Shown here: piece after piece, positions 45,411 to 57,124 of the stretch
How the letters are laid out: the number at the start of each line of letters is the position of its first letter
Position numbering within the stretch: the stretch's first letter is position 1
Assembly (NCBI GenBank): GCA_003290165.1
Contig: QNQO01006245.1
Location: forward strand, 155,002-219,001
DNA: 64,000 bases
Source: Berberis thunbergii
Lineage: Eukaryota; Streptophyta; Magnoliopsida; Ranunculales; Berberidaceae
Reading direction: 5' to 3'
Program-made: the position numbers and the translations under genes
Notes under the pieces: model-generated
Told to the model about the DNA's origin: nothing
What the model saw: only the letters and a program-made list of their open reading frames with translations
The model's database searches: none

Positions 45411-46469
45411 TCCAATGGTGAGTATTAGGGAATATTTTCCTTATAGTCGCCCCAAAGCAACATCTTGATCAATGATGATTGATATTGAATGCTTCCATCC
45501 CATTGCTTCAAGTCATATATTACACAACCAAAAGAATGATGCTTCTGTTTCATCTTGTGCGAGTGAACAACCGAATTGGATAGATTGGTAGTGATGGTTA
45601 ACGTAGTGAAAAAGCGCAAATGGCATCTCATACTTATTTTTCCGATAAGTAGTATTAAAAATAACAAAGTTTCCAAAGTGCTCATAAGCCATACATGATC
45701 TTGCATCAACCCAAAAAATGTTAACCGCCTTGTCATCTTCATCCATTTGTACAACATTAAAAAAATAGAGGATTTTCCGTTTGCTTCCTTTGAAAATAGT
45801 TAATGATTGATTGCGCATTTAAAATTTTCTAATTCTTTACGCCTAACTGAATGCAAGTGATTCCAACAATATCTGCCATCAAACCCTATGGTCTCACCAC
45901 CTAAATTTGAAGGAACCTTCGGTACTTGTAAATTTTCCCCGTGAAAGCCTTCAGCTAAATCCTTAGATGCACTGGGCATTTTTCTATTAGAAGGCAAGTG
46001 TGATCTCTTCATTGGAGAAACAAAATTATGATTATGTTCATCTAAAACTATGTTACCATCCACTTATTGGTTTCTTCTACAAAAAGAATTCTCATAAATG
46101 CCGTGTACCTATGTTTAACTGTTGAGCAACTTCTTAGTGAGTCATTAAAGCCATTAGCTTTATTATGTCCTTCACATGAAAACACACAAATTTGTATCAT
46201 GTAACTTTATCAACACGGTACCGAGTTTTTTTAGACTAGCGAATCTTTATAGGAAAAACCTTTTTGCCGACCATATTCCATATAATGTTCCTTTGCTTCT
46301 TCAAATGACTTAAAAATGACATCCCGACATGTGGTGCTTCCATCCTTCTTGCATCATTACCAAGACCCATGCCCCCGACATTATTATTATTTGGGGAAAC
46401 TTCACCAACTTCATCGGAGACTTCATAACTTATGGGATTCAAATTCTCATCATCGTTCTTGTTGCTAGT
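45411..46469 (-). pseudogene. FAR1-related gene, N-terminal half (piece 2 of 4)
   Basis: On the minus strand: SNKNDDENLNP and an acidic lead; KSFEEAKEHYMEYGRQKGFS (FAR1 DNA-binding domain, after a shift); LDEHNHNFVSPMKRSHLPSN then RKMPSASKDLAEGFHGENLQ and RYCWNHLHSVRRKELE; then the transposase-like core with FFNVVQMDEDDKAVNIFW, DARSCMAYEHFGNFVIFNTT, YRKNKYEMPFALFHYVNHHY and SIIIDQDVALG, up to NTHHW at the CACTA-2 boundary. FAR1-family proteins are plant transcription factors derived from Mutator-like transposases. At least four frameshifts or stops occur within this piece, so the gene was already dead or has decayed since. Confidence 0.92.
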
Positions 46470-47980
46470 TGATGTTAACATAATTATTACATAATATACC
46501 TCCTAATTTATAATTGTTAGTGTTTCGATTAGCGTATTTTAGTTTAATTATTTTATTTTTGTATTTTGTAGGATTTGGAGTTTAAATGACAAAAGTGCAT
46601 TAGTGTGGAAATTTTGGAAATTCATAGACAAATTGACGAAGTGGAACGGAAGACACTCAAGCCAAAGATTAAGAGAAACAATGAAAAAATAAAGGAAATT
46701 AGTTTTGAATTTTGGTGGAACAAAGAAGTGATATGGATGAACATAGCCAAACCCACATTTCCTAGAAAAAAAATCTAAACAAAAGGGGTGGTTTCCAATT
46801 ATATTTGGTTTCCAATTGTATATGGACCCCTTTGTTTCCTTTTGTATTGGGTTTCCAATTTGTAGTTGGTTTCCATTTGTATTGGGTATTTGGTTTCACA
46901 TTGAGTTGCCAATAAGGGTTCTTCTTTTTACCATAACTATAGAAACAAAAAAGAGAATAGGGGACAACAAAAAGGTGTTTCTATTGACCATAAATACAAC
47001 GGCCAAAGACGGAAGAGAGGGCAATACGCTATCCATGAACAACAAGTAGAGTGCGCAGAACAGCAGGGAGTGCACAGGACAGCAGGGAATACAACAACAA
47101 CAGCCGAAATGCAGCAGCAGAACAAGAGGATATGTTGTTTAGAACAGCAGGAAACGCTGTCCAGGACAACAAGAAACGTTGTCCAGAAGGGTGTGCATCG
47201 CTGATCGACTACGCGCTGCCATGCCGATGAAGCTCCACACCGCTATTGTTGTCATCACCTCCACCATGTGTCACTAAACTTCACGCAAGGTGAAGAGGTG
47301 AACTCCTAGATGCAACACACTTAATTGGTATTTGATTCGCTTTATGCTTTCACGATGAATAATGGTGTTTATGATTTTCACTTTTATTTAATATAGGAAT
47401 TTATGTTATTTGAATGACAAAGATTTCATCAATTTCTTCGTAGATTATTATTCCGGTGGTTGTCTTTTTCTTCTCCATATAAGTTTAGTCACACTTTTCT
47501 TATATGTGGATTTTTTTAAGGATCAATTGATTCCGGTAGGTTAGTTATATGCGATTGTCTTTTATTACGTTATTGTCTTCGGATATATCGTAAATTTAGG
47601 ATATCACATATGACCAACCATTGTGTTTTCTAGAAAAAGTGAAATCTAAAATCCATTTACATTAGAATATATTGGTGCATTAAAGACTATTTTTTCGATT
47701 ATGTTGTTTGGGATGTGAAACACGTAATTGAGTCATCATAGCGAATCAATACTAGTTGGCGCGTGAAATCTAGGAGGGATTCTTGGAACCTTGTGACTTT
47801 TCTAAACTTGATTTTTATCAAACTAAATTCATTTTCATAATTTAAAATTGCTAGAATTTCTTAAGTTTAGTTTCGCGTAGTTCTTCTTCCTTGACATTGT
47901 TTTGTTGATCGTTGTTCCTCGTGGGATCAACACCTAAATCTTTACTGCAATTGACCGTGTGTACTGTTTGGGCGTAATCA
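46470..47980 (+). repeat. 5' LTR
   Basis: 1511 bp, TG...CA. It contains extra bases relative to the 3' LTR, for instance a duplicated TTTGGTTTCCAATT near 46800. Confidence 0.92.
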
Positions 47981-47985
47981 AATTT

Positions 47986-48003
47986 TAGCGCCGTTGCCGG
48001 GGA
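47986..48003 (+). other. Primer-binding site, tRNA-Asp type
   Basis: TAGCGCCGTTGCCGGGGA lies 5 bp after the 5' LTR. It is complementary to the 3' end of plant tRNA-Asp (GTC) with one mismatch (expected TGGCGCC). Confidence 0.8.
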
Positions 48004-48189
48004 CCAGCGTCATTCTACATGGGAGGTTTCGGATATTATCTATCTTGCTCATTGTTTTATTTTATTTTTAGGTTTTAGGTCCATTTTATTTATTTATTTA
48101 TTTTATTTCTTAAAAAAATTGGAAAAAACAAAAAAGGACATAGGGGAGTGTGAGTTGGAATAGAGACCACTTTGGGAGACTAATTATGG

Positions 48190-49560
48190 TCCCAAATTTA
48201 GAACACCCACAAATTCACAATGAAACCCAAATTAAGTCATACTTCTAATTCTAACACCACGAGTAATTACGAAGATGATCATGTTCGGTCGCTAAAGGAC
48301 ATCTCCACTCCATGCGCACTGCTACTCCATCATGTATCATGTTTGCACCAAATACACCAAAGCTAGATTTAAGTTGGGTATGATACAATTATTACCAACT
48401 TTTCATGGCCTAGAGAGTGAGAATCCTTATGTTCACATTAGAAAATTCGAGGAAGTTGTGGCCACTTTCCACAACAAAGTTGAGGCTGTAGACTCGGTTA
48501 GACTAAGGTTTTTTCCTTTTTCCCTTAAGAAAAAAGCGAAGAGTTGGCTATACTCTTTGCGACCAAGGTCTATAGGTTCGTGGGAGGAGATGACCCAAGC
48601 ACTTTTTTAATAAATATTTTCCTCACCACAAAACCAACGGTCTAAAGAGACAGATTTCTACCTTCATCCAAAAGAATAGTGAGACATTATATCAAGCATG
48701 GGAAAGGTTTAAGGATCTCTTGAATACATGCCCACACCATTATGGGTATGAGAATTGGCGCTTAGTCAGTTATTTTTATGAGGGCCTCACCAGTAGAGAG
48801 CGTCAGTTCGTTGAGATGATGTGTAATGGGGAGTTTTTGCATAAGGATCCTGATAGGCCATTAAGTACCTGAATGACCTGGCTGAAAATGCTCATACTTG
48901 GACTGGTCTAAGTGCTACTGAGAGCACAGATAGAACACGCCCAGCTGGAGTCTACCAACTTAGGGAAGAGGCCAACCTTAGAGCCCAATTGCATAGAGTG
49001 ACTAGGGAGTTAGAAGCACTTAAGACCAAGGATGGTAGGCCCACACATACTGTTGCTAGAGTTGAGCTACATGACGCCTGCTTTATCTGAGGGGAGTTGA
49101 ACACTTAGCACAGGATTGCCCGACCTTGATTGAGATGAGAAGGGTTTATGAGGAACAATGTAACGCCTTAGGGATGTACAAGAAGCCTTACTCACCATTC
49201 TCTAACACTTACAATTCTGGCTAGAGAGATCACCCTAACTTAGGCTGGAGGTCTAAAGCAAACCAACCTACACATTCACAAGCACAACCACCTAGGTCAT
49301 ACCCTGCACCTCCATACAATGTGCAATCTAACAGAAGTTTCTTATCAGACACATTACATACATTTATAGAGGCACAAGGTAAAACTAATAAAAAAAATTT
49401 GAGGTTGCATTGACACAGTTGGTAGAAGAGAACAAGGAGATCAAAAGCCAGATAACCAAGCTGAGAAGTTCATTAACAGTACAAGAGCGAGCCAATTTCT
49501 GTCACAGACTCAAGCAAATCCGAAGAGCCAACTTATGACACAAACCTCTACTTCAGACCT
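48190..49560 (+). pseudogene. Retrotransposon gag, broken
   Basis: The capsid region reads IQLLPTFHGLESENPYVHIR then FPFSLKKKAKSWLYSL, and in a shifted frame KNSETLYQAWERFKDLLNTC and YFYEGLTSRERQFVEMM, the standard plant Retrotrans_gag pattern. A zinc-knuckle remnant (EHLAQDCPTL) follows near 49090. At least three frame changes occur. Confidence 0.85.
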
Positions 49561-49828
49561 TTAAATTGTCAAAGAGGTTAATGCCATCACTACTCGGAGT
49601 GGTAAGATTTTAGATGGATCAAGCTCGTCCACGACTATAAGCACATCCCCAAGTGCAAAGGAGAACATCCATGAGGATAAGCCCAACAAGAACATTCCAG
49701 TTCCTTTTCCTTAAGCACTACAACTTACTAGAAAAAATTCGAAAATGCATGGTGAGATTCTAGAACACTTGAAATAGGTTAAAATTAACTTACCTTTGCT
49801 GCATGTGATTAAATAGGTACCAACTTAT

Positions 49829-50545
49829 GTGAGGGTCATCAAGGATCTATGCATTATCAAAAGAAAACACCATGTTAAGAAGACTGCCTTCTTGACAGAA
49901 CATGTAAGTGCGGTGATTGAGCAGAGGACACCACCCAAGTACAAAGATCCAGAGTGTCCTACAGTCACCTGCCAGATTAGGACTCATGAGTTTGGCCAAG
50001 CCTTGTTGGATTTAGGAGCAAGTGTAAATCTAATGCCATATTCTATTTACTTGGGACTGGGTTTAGGAGAGATTTAACCCACATCCGTGGTACTACAATT
50101 GGCCGATAGATCGGTTAAGAAGCCAAGAGGAACCGTCGAGGATGTTTTGCTGCAGATTGATAAGTTTTACTATCCCATCGGCTTTCTTATTTTAGATACT
50201 CATTCTGCAGTTAATATGGAGTCTACAATTCTGATTATTTTAGGTCGACCTTTTCTTGCCACAGCTAACGCTCATTTCAATTGCATGAACGATCTAATGA
50301 AGCTGTATTTTGGGAACATGACTCTGGAGGTCAACATATTCAATATTAGCAAGCAACCATGCAATGATGATGAGTGTCATCGTACCTACATGATAGACAC
50401 GCTGATATCAGAGGAGGCGCTCCTGAGCACAGACTCTGAAACCTTAGAGTACCTCCTTTCTATTTCTGATTCTGAGAGTTCACTTTATCCTGACAATGCT
50501 TTTGAAATTTCTGTTATTTTAGGGTTAAAGGATAAAGGAGGATGA
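49829..50545 (+). pseudogene. Retrotransposon aspartic protease region
   Basis: After a gag tail, the frame gives LLDLGASVNLMPYSIYLGLG, where the usual catalytic D-T/S-G triad appears as D-L-G, as in Athila-type elements. GRPFLATANAHFN follows in the next frame after one stop (50076). Confidence 0.85.
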
Positions 50546-50844
50546 CAATGACAACCATGCTTTGAGGAGTTGCCAAAGAAAAGATAGAAACCACAACCAT
50601 CCACCGAGGAAACTCCGAAAGTTGACCTAGTTCCACTGTCTGAGGGACTTAAACATGCATTCATCGAACCAGGTGATACCTTTCCTGTTATTATTTCTTC
50701 CGTGCTAGATAGCTCACAAGAAGAAGAATTGATTAAGATGTTACTCTGCATTAGGTTGGACTATAGCTGACATCAAAAGTATTAGCCCCTTAATATGTTC
50801 CCATAGGATTCACTTAGAAGAATGAGCTAACCCCCGTAGAGACC

Positions 50845-51580
50845 TTCAGAGACAACTTAACCCTACTATGAAAGAGGTGGTGAAAAAGGAAGTCTTAAAA
50901 TTGTTAGATGCAGGCATCATTTATCCCATCTCCGATAGCAAGTGGGTTTGTCCAACTCAAGTGGTTCTCAAGAAATCTGGAATAACAGTGGTGACTAATG
51001 ATGAGGGGTGTCTGTTCCTACTAAGGTAGTGACAGGGTGGCGCATGTGCATTGATTATAGGAAACTTAATTCTGCCACCCGCAAAGATCACTTCCCACTT
51101 ACATTCATAAACCAAATCTTAGAGCGAGTAGTTGGTCATTCTTTCTATTGCTTTCTAGATGGGTATTCAGGATATTATCAGATTGAGATTACATTAGAGG
51201 ATCAGGATAAGACTACTTTTATATGTCCTTTTGGTACTTACGCTTTTCGGCGCATGCCATTTGGTTTGTGTAATGCACCGACTACTTTCCATAGATGCAT
51301 GATGAGTATTTTTAGTGTCATGGTACAAAATATATGGAAGTATTCATGGATGATTTGACTGTTTTTGGTGATTCCTTTGATTCATGTTTACTTCACTTGA
51401 AAGCGGTTTTAAGTAGATGTGAGAGAAGGGTCTGGTTATTAATTAGAAAAAATGTCATTTCATGGTTTCCTATGGAATAGTTCTGGGACACATAGTTTCT
51501 ATAAAGGAATCGAGGTTGATAAAGCAAAAATTGAATTGATTTCTAAATTACCTACACTTAAAAAGTGTCAAGGATGTGAG
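50845..51580 (+). pseudogene. Retrotransposon reverse transcriptase, broken
   Basis: Motifs in order: GWRMCIDYRKLNSATRKDHF, FCFLDGYSGYYQI-like (FYCFLDGYSGYYQIEI), FGTYAFRRMPFGLCNAPTTF and the catalytic FMDDLTVFGDSF in a shifted frame near 51345. A stop at 51356 and several shifts after it disable it. Confidence 0.92.
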
Positions 51581-52320
51581 ATCATTTCTAGGGCATACGG
51601 GTTTTTATAAGAGGTTCATACAAAAATTTTCTGCCATCTCTAGACCATTAAGTAGCCTCCTGGTCAAAGACGTCGTGTTCCAATGGACACAAGAGTGTGA
51701 GGTAGCCTTCCGAACACTCATTGATAGGCTCACCTCTACCCCCATCATGCAACCACTGGATTGGAATTTACCATTTGAGATAATGTGTAATGCAAGTAAC
51801 TATGATGTGGGGACAATCTTGGGACAACAAAGGGAATGAAAGCCCTTTGTTGTTTACTATGCTAGTCGAACACTTAATGATGCTCAAAAGAATTATTCGA
51901 CTACTGAAAAAGAGTTGCTAGCTGTAGCTTTTGCTTTAGATAAATTTCGTGCTTATTTGATTGGTACACCTATCACTGTTTGTACTGACCATGCGGCTCT
52001 TAAGTTCCTTCTTTCTAAAAAGGATCCTAAGGCAAGATTGATTAGGTGGATTTTACTTCTGCAAGAATTTGATCTAACTATAAAGGATAAGAAGGGGTCA
52101 GAGAATGTTGTGGCGGATCACTTGTCTCGTCTGGAGTTCAGTGATTCTGCCAATGGCCCACCCATCCGTGATGACTTCCGTGATGAACACCTATTCGCCG
52201 TCACTCAAGTACCATGGTATGCACACATTGTTAATTACTTGGTTTCCAGCAAAGTTCCATCATCATGGAGTGCTCAAGATAAGCGAAAATTTTTGGTTGA
52301 GGTAAGAGATTTTATGGGAT
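51576..52320 (+). pseudogene. Retrotransposon RNase H region
   Basis: Connection-domain text LGHTGFYKRFIQKFSAISRP is followed by CNASNYDVGTILGQ and then [20 protein letters not shown] and [10 protein letters not shown]. The frame is open over two long segments separated by one stop at 51837. Confidence 0.9.
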
Positions 52321-52399
52321 GATCCTTATCTATATAAGTATTGCCCCGACCAAATCATGAGACATTATATCACTGAAGGTGATATTGAAAGTGTTTTTC

Positions 52400-53460
52400 A
52401 TTTTTGTCACAGTGCAGCTTGTGAAAACATTTCTCAATGAAAAGACTGCTGCAAAATTTTATAGTCTGGATTATATTGGGCTACATTGTTTAAGGACACT
52501 AACAATTATTGTTGTTTTGTGACAGATGCCAGAAGTGAGGTGCATTGTCCCGGAGACACATGATGCCCCTTAACCCCATCTTAGTCATTGAGATATTTGA
52601 TCGTTGGGGATTGATTTTATGAGATATTTTCCACATTCCTTTGGATATTTGTATATTTTGCTTGTAGTGGACTATGTGTCCAAATGGTTAGAGGTTGTGG
52701 CATGCCGGAACAATGACAACAACATGTTGTCAGGTTTATCAAAAGAAACATATTTTATCCTGTTTCGGTACACCACGAGCCATTATTAATGATTAGGGGA
52801 CTCATTTTTGTAATCGCTATTTTGAGGCTTTGATGCGCAGGTATGGAGTTCATCACAAGGTCACCAATTCCTATCATCCACATACAAATGGCCAAGCCGA
52901 GCTGGCAAACCGAGAAGTGAAACAAATCTTGGAGAAGATGGTGAATTTTGATAGGAAGGATTGGTCCTTGAGCCTTCTTGATGCACTTTGGCCTTACCGT
53001 ACCGCTTATAAGACAATTCTCGGGATGTCTCCGTATCGGCTTATTATGGAAAAGCATGTCATTTACTTGTTGAGTTAGAACATCGTGCTTATTGGGCTAT
53101 AAAAAGCACTAACTTTGACATCAATGATGTAGGTATAGCTGAAATTGAGGAGTTGCGAATAATGCCTATGAAATTCCCGAATATACAAGGCAAAGATGAA
53201 AGCGGCTCATGATAAGCAAATTCTGAGGAAACATTTCGAGCCTAATCAATGAGTCTATCTTATGACTCATGACTTCATCTTCATCTGGCAAGCTAAGATC
53301 GAGATGGGCGGACCCATTCATGGTTAGACAAGTTTTTCCCAATGGTTCGATAGAAATTGAAGACCCAAAAGATGGGAGAGTAGTTAGAGTAAATGGGTAG
53401 CGTTTGAAGCACTATGTGGAACGGGTAGAGGTGCCAGAAGAGATCTCTCTGGTTGCCCCT
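52400..53460 (+). pseudogene. Retrotransposon integrase, broken
   Basis: The core shows GIDFMRYFPHSFGYLYILLV then DYVSKWLEVVACRNND, and in another frame YGVHHKVTNSYHPHTNGQAE with LDALWPYRTAYKTILGMSPY. The HHCC zinc finger is only faintly visible (FCHSAACENIS-like near 52400-52440). A C-terminal chromodomain is not seen. Confidence 0.88.
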
Positions 53461-53469
53461 ATGTACTTG

Positions 53470-55625
53470 ATTTGATGTTCTCCTACCTATATTTAGTTTA
53501 GGTTTTATTTTTTATATTTTTATTTTATATTTTGTAGTTTAGTTTAGGTTTTTGGCTTTTATTTTTTTCTTTTAGTGTTTCAGGATATTTTAGGTGTTGC
53601 TACTGGAATCACTCGGAGCCCCTCATCCCATCTGTTCCTTTCTCCGTCGGTATGATTTTCTTATATTTTGGCGACTGTGAGGACATTGTCTATTTGAAAT
53701 TGGTAAAGCTTCACCATGGTAAATACTCTAACCCTCATATTTTCTTTTCCTTCATTTGTCATGATTATTATTTTACATTGAGGACAATGTTTGGTTTAGG
53801 TTTGGGGGTGATGGTGGTTATTAGATTTTTTGTGCAATTTTCAAAATCTTTGAGCTTAAAACATATTTTACAATTAAACCGAGTCATTTTTTGTGTTCTA
53901 CTCAATCTCCATTGAATACTTAGATGATTACGGTAATTGTGCAAAATCTTTATAAAAATGCATTCGAAATCTGAACTCTTGGTGAAATAAAAAAAAAAGG
54001 TTTTGAATCTTTTTAATTTAGAGAATATTTTTGTTGCCTTTAATTTTGAGAAAACACATACTAACACGTGTCACATAGTTATATTAGTAGAAAACATGAT
54101 ATTTGATATTATCCTTATGTTAGATGTATTTCGTGAGACTTTTCAACTTGACTGTTCGTGCACTATAAGCCAAGTCAACACGATTTGAAGTTAATTAGTG
54201 AGATATTGAAACTAGAAACCTTAGAATAATAGTGGAGACTTTAACCCTTGTGAGTTTTGAGCCATTTTTTTATTTTATTCTTGAGGGTTATTAATTACAT
54301 TCTAATTTTTTATTGAGTCTGCATTATTTCATTGATGATCTCATTATTCTTGACTTCTTATTGATTGCTTTAAGAATGACATAAAAATTGAATTTTACAC
54401 TAGAACTTCTTGCTTTATTTAGTTGAATGTCCTAGTACTAACTAGAACTTATGAAGTGATATAGGCATTTCTTTTTCTTTAAACCATTTTTTAGCCTTTT
54501 AGCCTCCCAATAATAAATATCCATTTGCAGCCCTTTGAGCCTTTAAATAGTCTTCTTTGTTACCCCATTCCCATTACCTACTCCAATCAAGGAGTAATAC
54601 CTCTATTATTTTATCCTTACCCAATTTTTCTGAGAATGTTACGGTGAGATATATTTATGGAATGGAAATAGAAAGAGTTGAAAATAGATATTTCATGCGA
54701 CCCTCAAAGTAAAAGTGTTGATTGTATAAACGGGGAAAATCATGTAGGAAAAAAAAACAGTTGAAGAAGAAATAATGAAGAAAAAGTTAATGGTGTACAA
54801 CATTGATTTGTTCTTCAATGCCTATGTGTTTATTCAAGGGTGTAGCCATTCTCAGAAATTCTTGTATCCTTTTTGTCCATTATTGTTTGCCATAATCCAA
54901 GCCCCATTACAACCTAGTAAAGACCTAATTGATCTTAAGTGAAAGTTGGTTCAGTAGATGTGGAGATTGAATAGGCAAGAACTATGGTGTTTGATTCAAC
55001 ATTCTCAAAAGTAATCAATATTCTGTCCATGAGATCATATTCATTTCACTCTTTGAAAATTCATTTTTTTCATGATGATTATATGTGAGACGTTTGCATT
55101 TTCCATAATATATCATTTTCCTCACATATAAACTGAGTGCCCAATCTCTGAGTGACATGAGAGATTTGTAGTCAAAGCGTACTTTCTAAAGGATCTCATC
55201 ACATCTTTACTATGAGATGAAGAGTTATGTTGATAAGGCTTCTCACACACACACTTCGAGTTGAGAATGATTATGAAATTTATTTAACCTTTAGATACTA
55301 TTAAATTATTGTACTCTATTGATATACTATTGTGACAGTTTTAGTTTGTTGTTTTTCTTGAATTTAAGCAATTAGAAAATTACTTCTAAGGAAAATAAAG
55401 AAGAATGCCTATGTTTTTGCATTTTTTTTTAGAAAATAGATTTTGTTTTATTGAGTTAGTAATGTTTGGGGGTAACATTTTGGAAACCCACACGAGACTA
55501 TAACTCGTCACTAGAGGTAATCTAGAGGTTTAAAGCCTTGTTGCACGTTAAGGTAAGTGCAACCGTGATTCCTACGAAAGTGAGTTAGGATTTTATTCTT
55601 AATTTTGTTTTGCTCGGACTAGCAT
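53470..55625. other. Non-coding 3' internal region of the retrotransposon
   Basis: Over 2 kb without a supported frame between integrase and the 3' LTR. In Athila elements this position holds an envelope-like gene, and I find no trace of one here. Confidence 0.6.
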
Positions 55626-55639
55626 AGGTTTGGGGTATT
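55626..55639 (+). other. Polypurine tract next to the 3' LTR
   Basis: GGTTTGGGGTATT just before the TGATG start of the 3' LTR, an interrupted G-rich tract of the kind used to prime plus-strand synthesis in Athila-type elements. Confidence 0.5.
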
Positions 55640-57101
55640 TGATGTTACATAATTATTACATAATATACCTCCTAATTTATATTTGTTAGTGTTTTCGAAT
55701 AGCGTATTTTAGTTTAATTATTTTATTTTTGTATTTTGTAGGATTTGGAGTTTAAATGACAAAAGTGCATTAGCGTGGCGAATTTGGAAATTCATAGACA
55801 AATTGACGAAGTGGAGCGGAGACACTCAAGCCAAAGATTAAGAGAACCAATGAAAAAATAAAGAAATTAGTTTTGAATTTGGGGGAACAAAGAAGTGATA
55901 TGGATGAACATAGCCAAACCACATTTCCTAGAAAAAAAATCTAAACAAAAGGGATGGTTTCCAATTGTATATGAACCCCTTTTGTTTCCTTTTGTATTGA
56001 GTTTCCAATTGTAGTTGGTTGACATTTGTATTGGGTATTTGGTTTTCAATTGAGTTGCCAATAAGAGTTCTTTTCTTTACAATAAATATAGTAACAGAAA
56101 AGAGAATAGGGGACAACAAAGAAGGTGTTTCTCTTGACCATAAATACAACAACCAAAGACAGAAGAGATGGCAATACGTTGTCCAGGAACAACAAGTAGA
56201 GTGCGCAAGACAACAGTGAATACAGGAACAACAGCCAAAACGCAGCAGCAGAACATGAGGATACACTGTCTAGAACAACAGGAAACGCTGTCCAGAACAG
56301 CAAGTGAAGACGCTGTCTAGCAGGGTGTGCATCGCTGATCACTACGCGCTACCATGTCGATGAAGCTCCACACCGCTATTGTTGTCATCACCTCCACCAT
56401 GTATCATTAAACTCCCGCAAGATGAAGAGGTGAACTCCTAGATGTAACACATTTAATTGGTATTGATTCGCTTTATGCTTTCACGATAAATATTGGTGTT
56501 TATGATTTTCACTTTATTTAATATAGGAGATTGTGTTATTTAGTGACAAAGATTTCATCAATTTCTTCGTAGATTATTATTCGGTGGTTCCTATTTCTTC
56601 TCCATATGAGCTTAGTCACGCTTTTTTTTATGTGTGAAATTTTTAAGGATCAATTGATTCTGGAGGTTAGTTATATGTGATCTTCTTTTATTACGTTATT
56701 GTCTCCGGATTATATCGTAAATTTAGGATTCATATATGACCAACCTTTGTGTTTTCTAAAAAAAGTGAAATCTAAAATCTATTTACATTAGAATATATTG
56801 GTGCGTTAAAGACTATTTTTCGATTATGTTATTTGGGATGTGAAACAGTAATTGAGTCATCATAGCAAATCAATAATAGTTGGCGCGTGAAATCTAGGAG
56901 GAATTCATGGAACCTTGTGACTTTTCTAAACTTGATTTTTATTAAATTAATTCAATTTCATAATTTAAAATTGCTAGAATTTCTTAATTAATTTTTGCGT
57001 AGTTCTTATTCCTTGACCTTGTTTTGTAAATCGTTTTTTCTCGAGGGATCGATACCCCATCTTTATTGTAATTGACCGCATTGACTGTTTGGGCCTAACC
57101 A
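55640..57101 (+). repeat. 3' LTR
   Basis: 1462 bp, partner of 46470-47980, and followed by the CTAGT duplication. Confidence 0.93.
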
Positions 57102-57124
57102 CTAGTCATGTGTGGTAAATCCAT
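57102..57124 (-). pseudogene. FAR1-related gene, 5' tip (piece 1 of 4)
   Basis: An ATG at 57124 on the minus strand reads MDLPHMTS, and its last codons overlap the CTAGT duplication. The same frame resumes as TSNKNDDENL on the other side of the retrotransposon (46469 downward). This makes it a likely start of the FAR1-related protein, though an upstream exon cannot be excluded. Confidence 0.5.

Larger units (their letters stand above)
46470..57101 (+). mobile_element. Athila-like Ty3/gypsy LTR retrotransposon
   Basis: Two LTRs (46470-47980 and 55640-57101) start TGATGTTA and end CA, with an exact 5-bp duplication CTAGT at 46465-46469 and 57102-57106. A tRNA-Asp-type primer site follows the 5' LTR, and a G-rich purine tract precedes the 3' LTR. 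The inside reads gag, protease, reverse transcriptase, RNase H and integrase in the gypsy order on the plus strand, all broken by stops and shifts. The protease motif DLGASVNLMPYS and the ~2.2-kb non-coding tail before the 3' LTR fit the Athila lineage. The two LTRs differ by scattered substitutions and many 1-3 base indels. It interrupts the first part of the FAR1-related gene. Confidence 0.95.

Noticed and set aside
53652..54188. Short frames in the 3' region of the retrotransposon as an envelope-like gene
   Set aside because: They are short, AT-biased and in different frames, with no signal peptide and transmembrane pair to support the idea.
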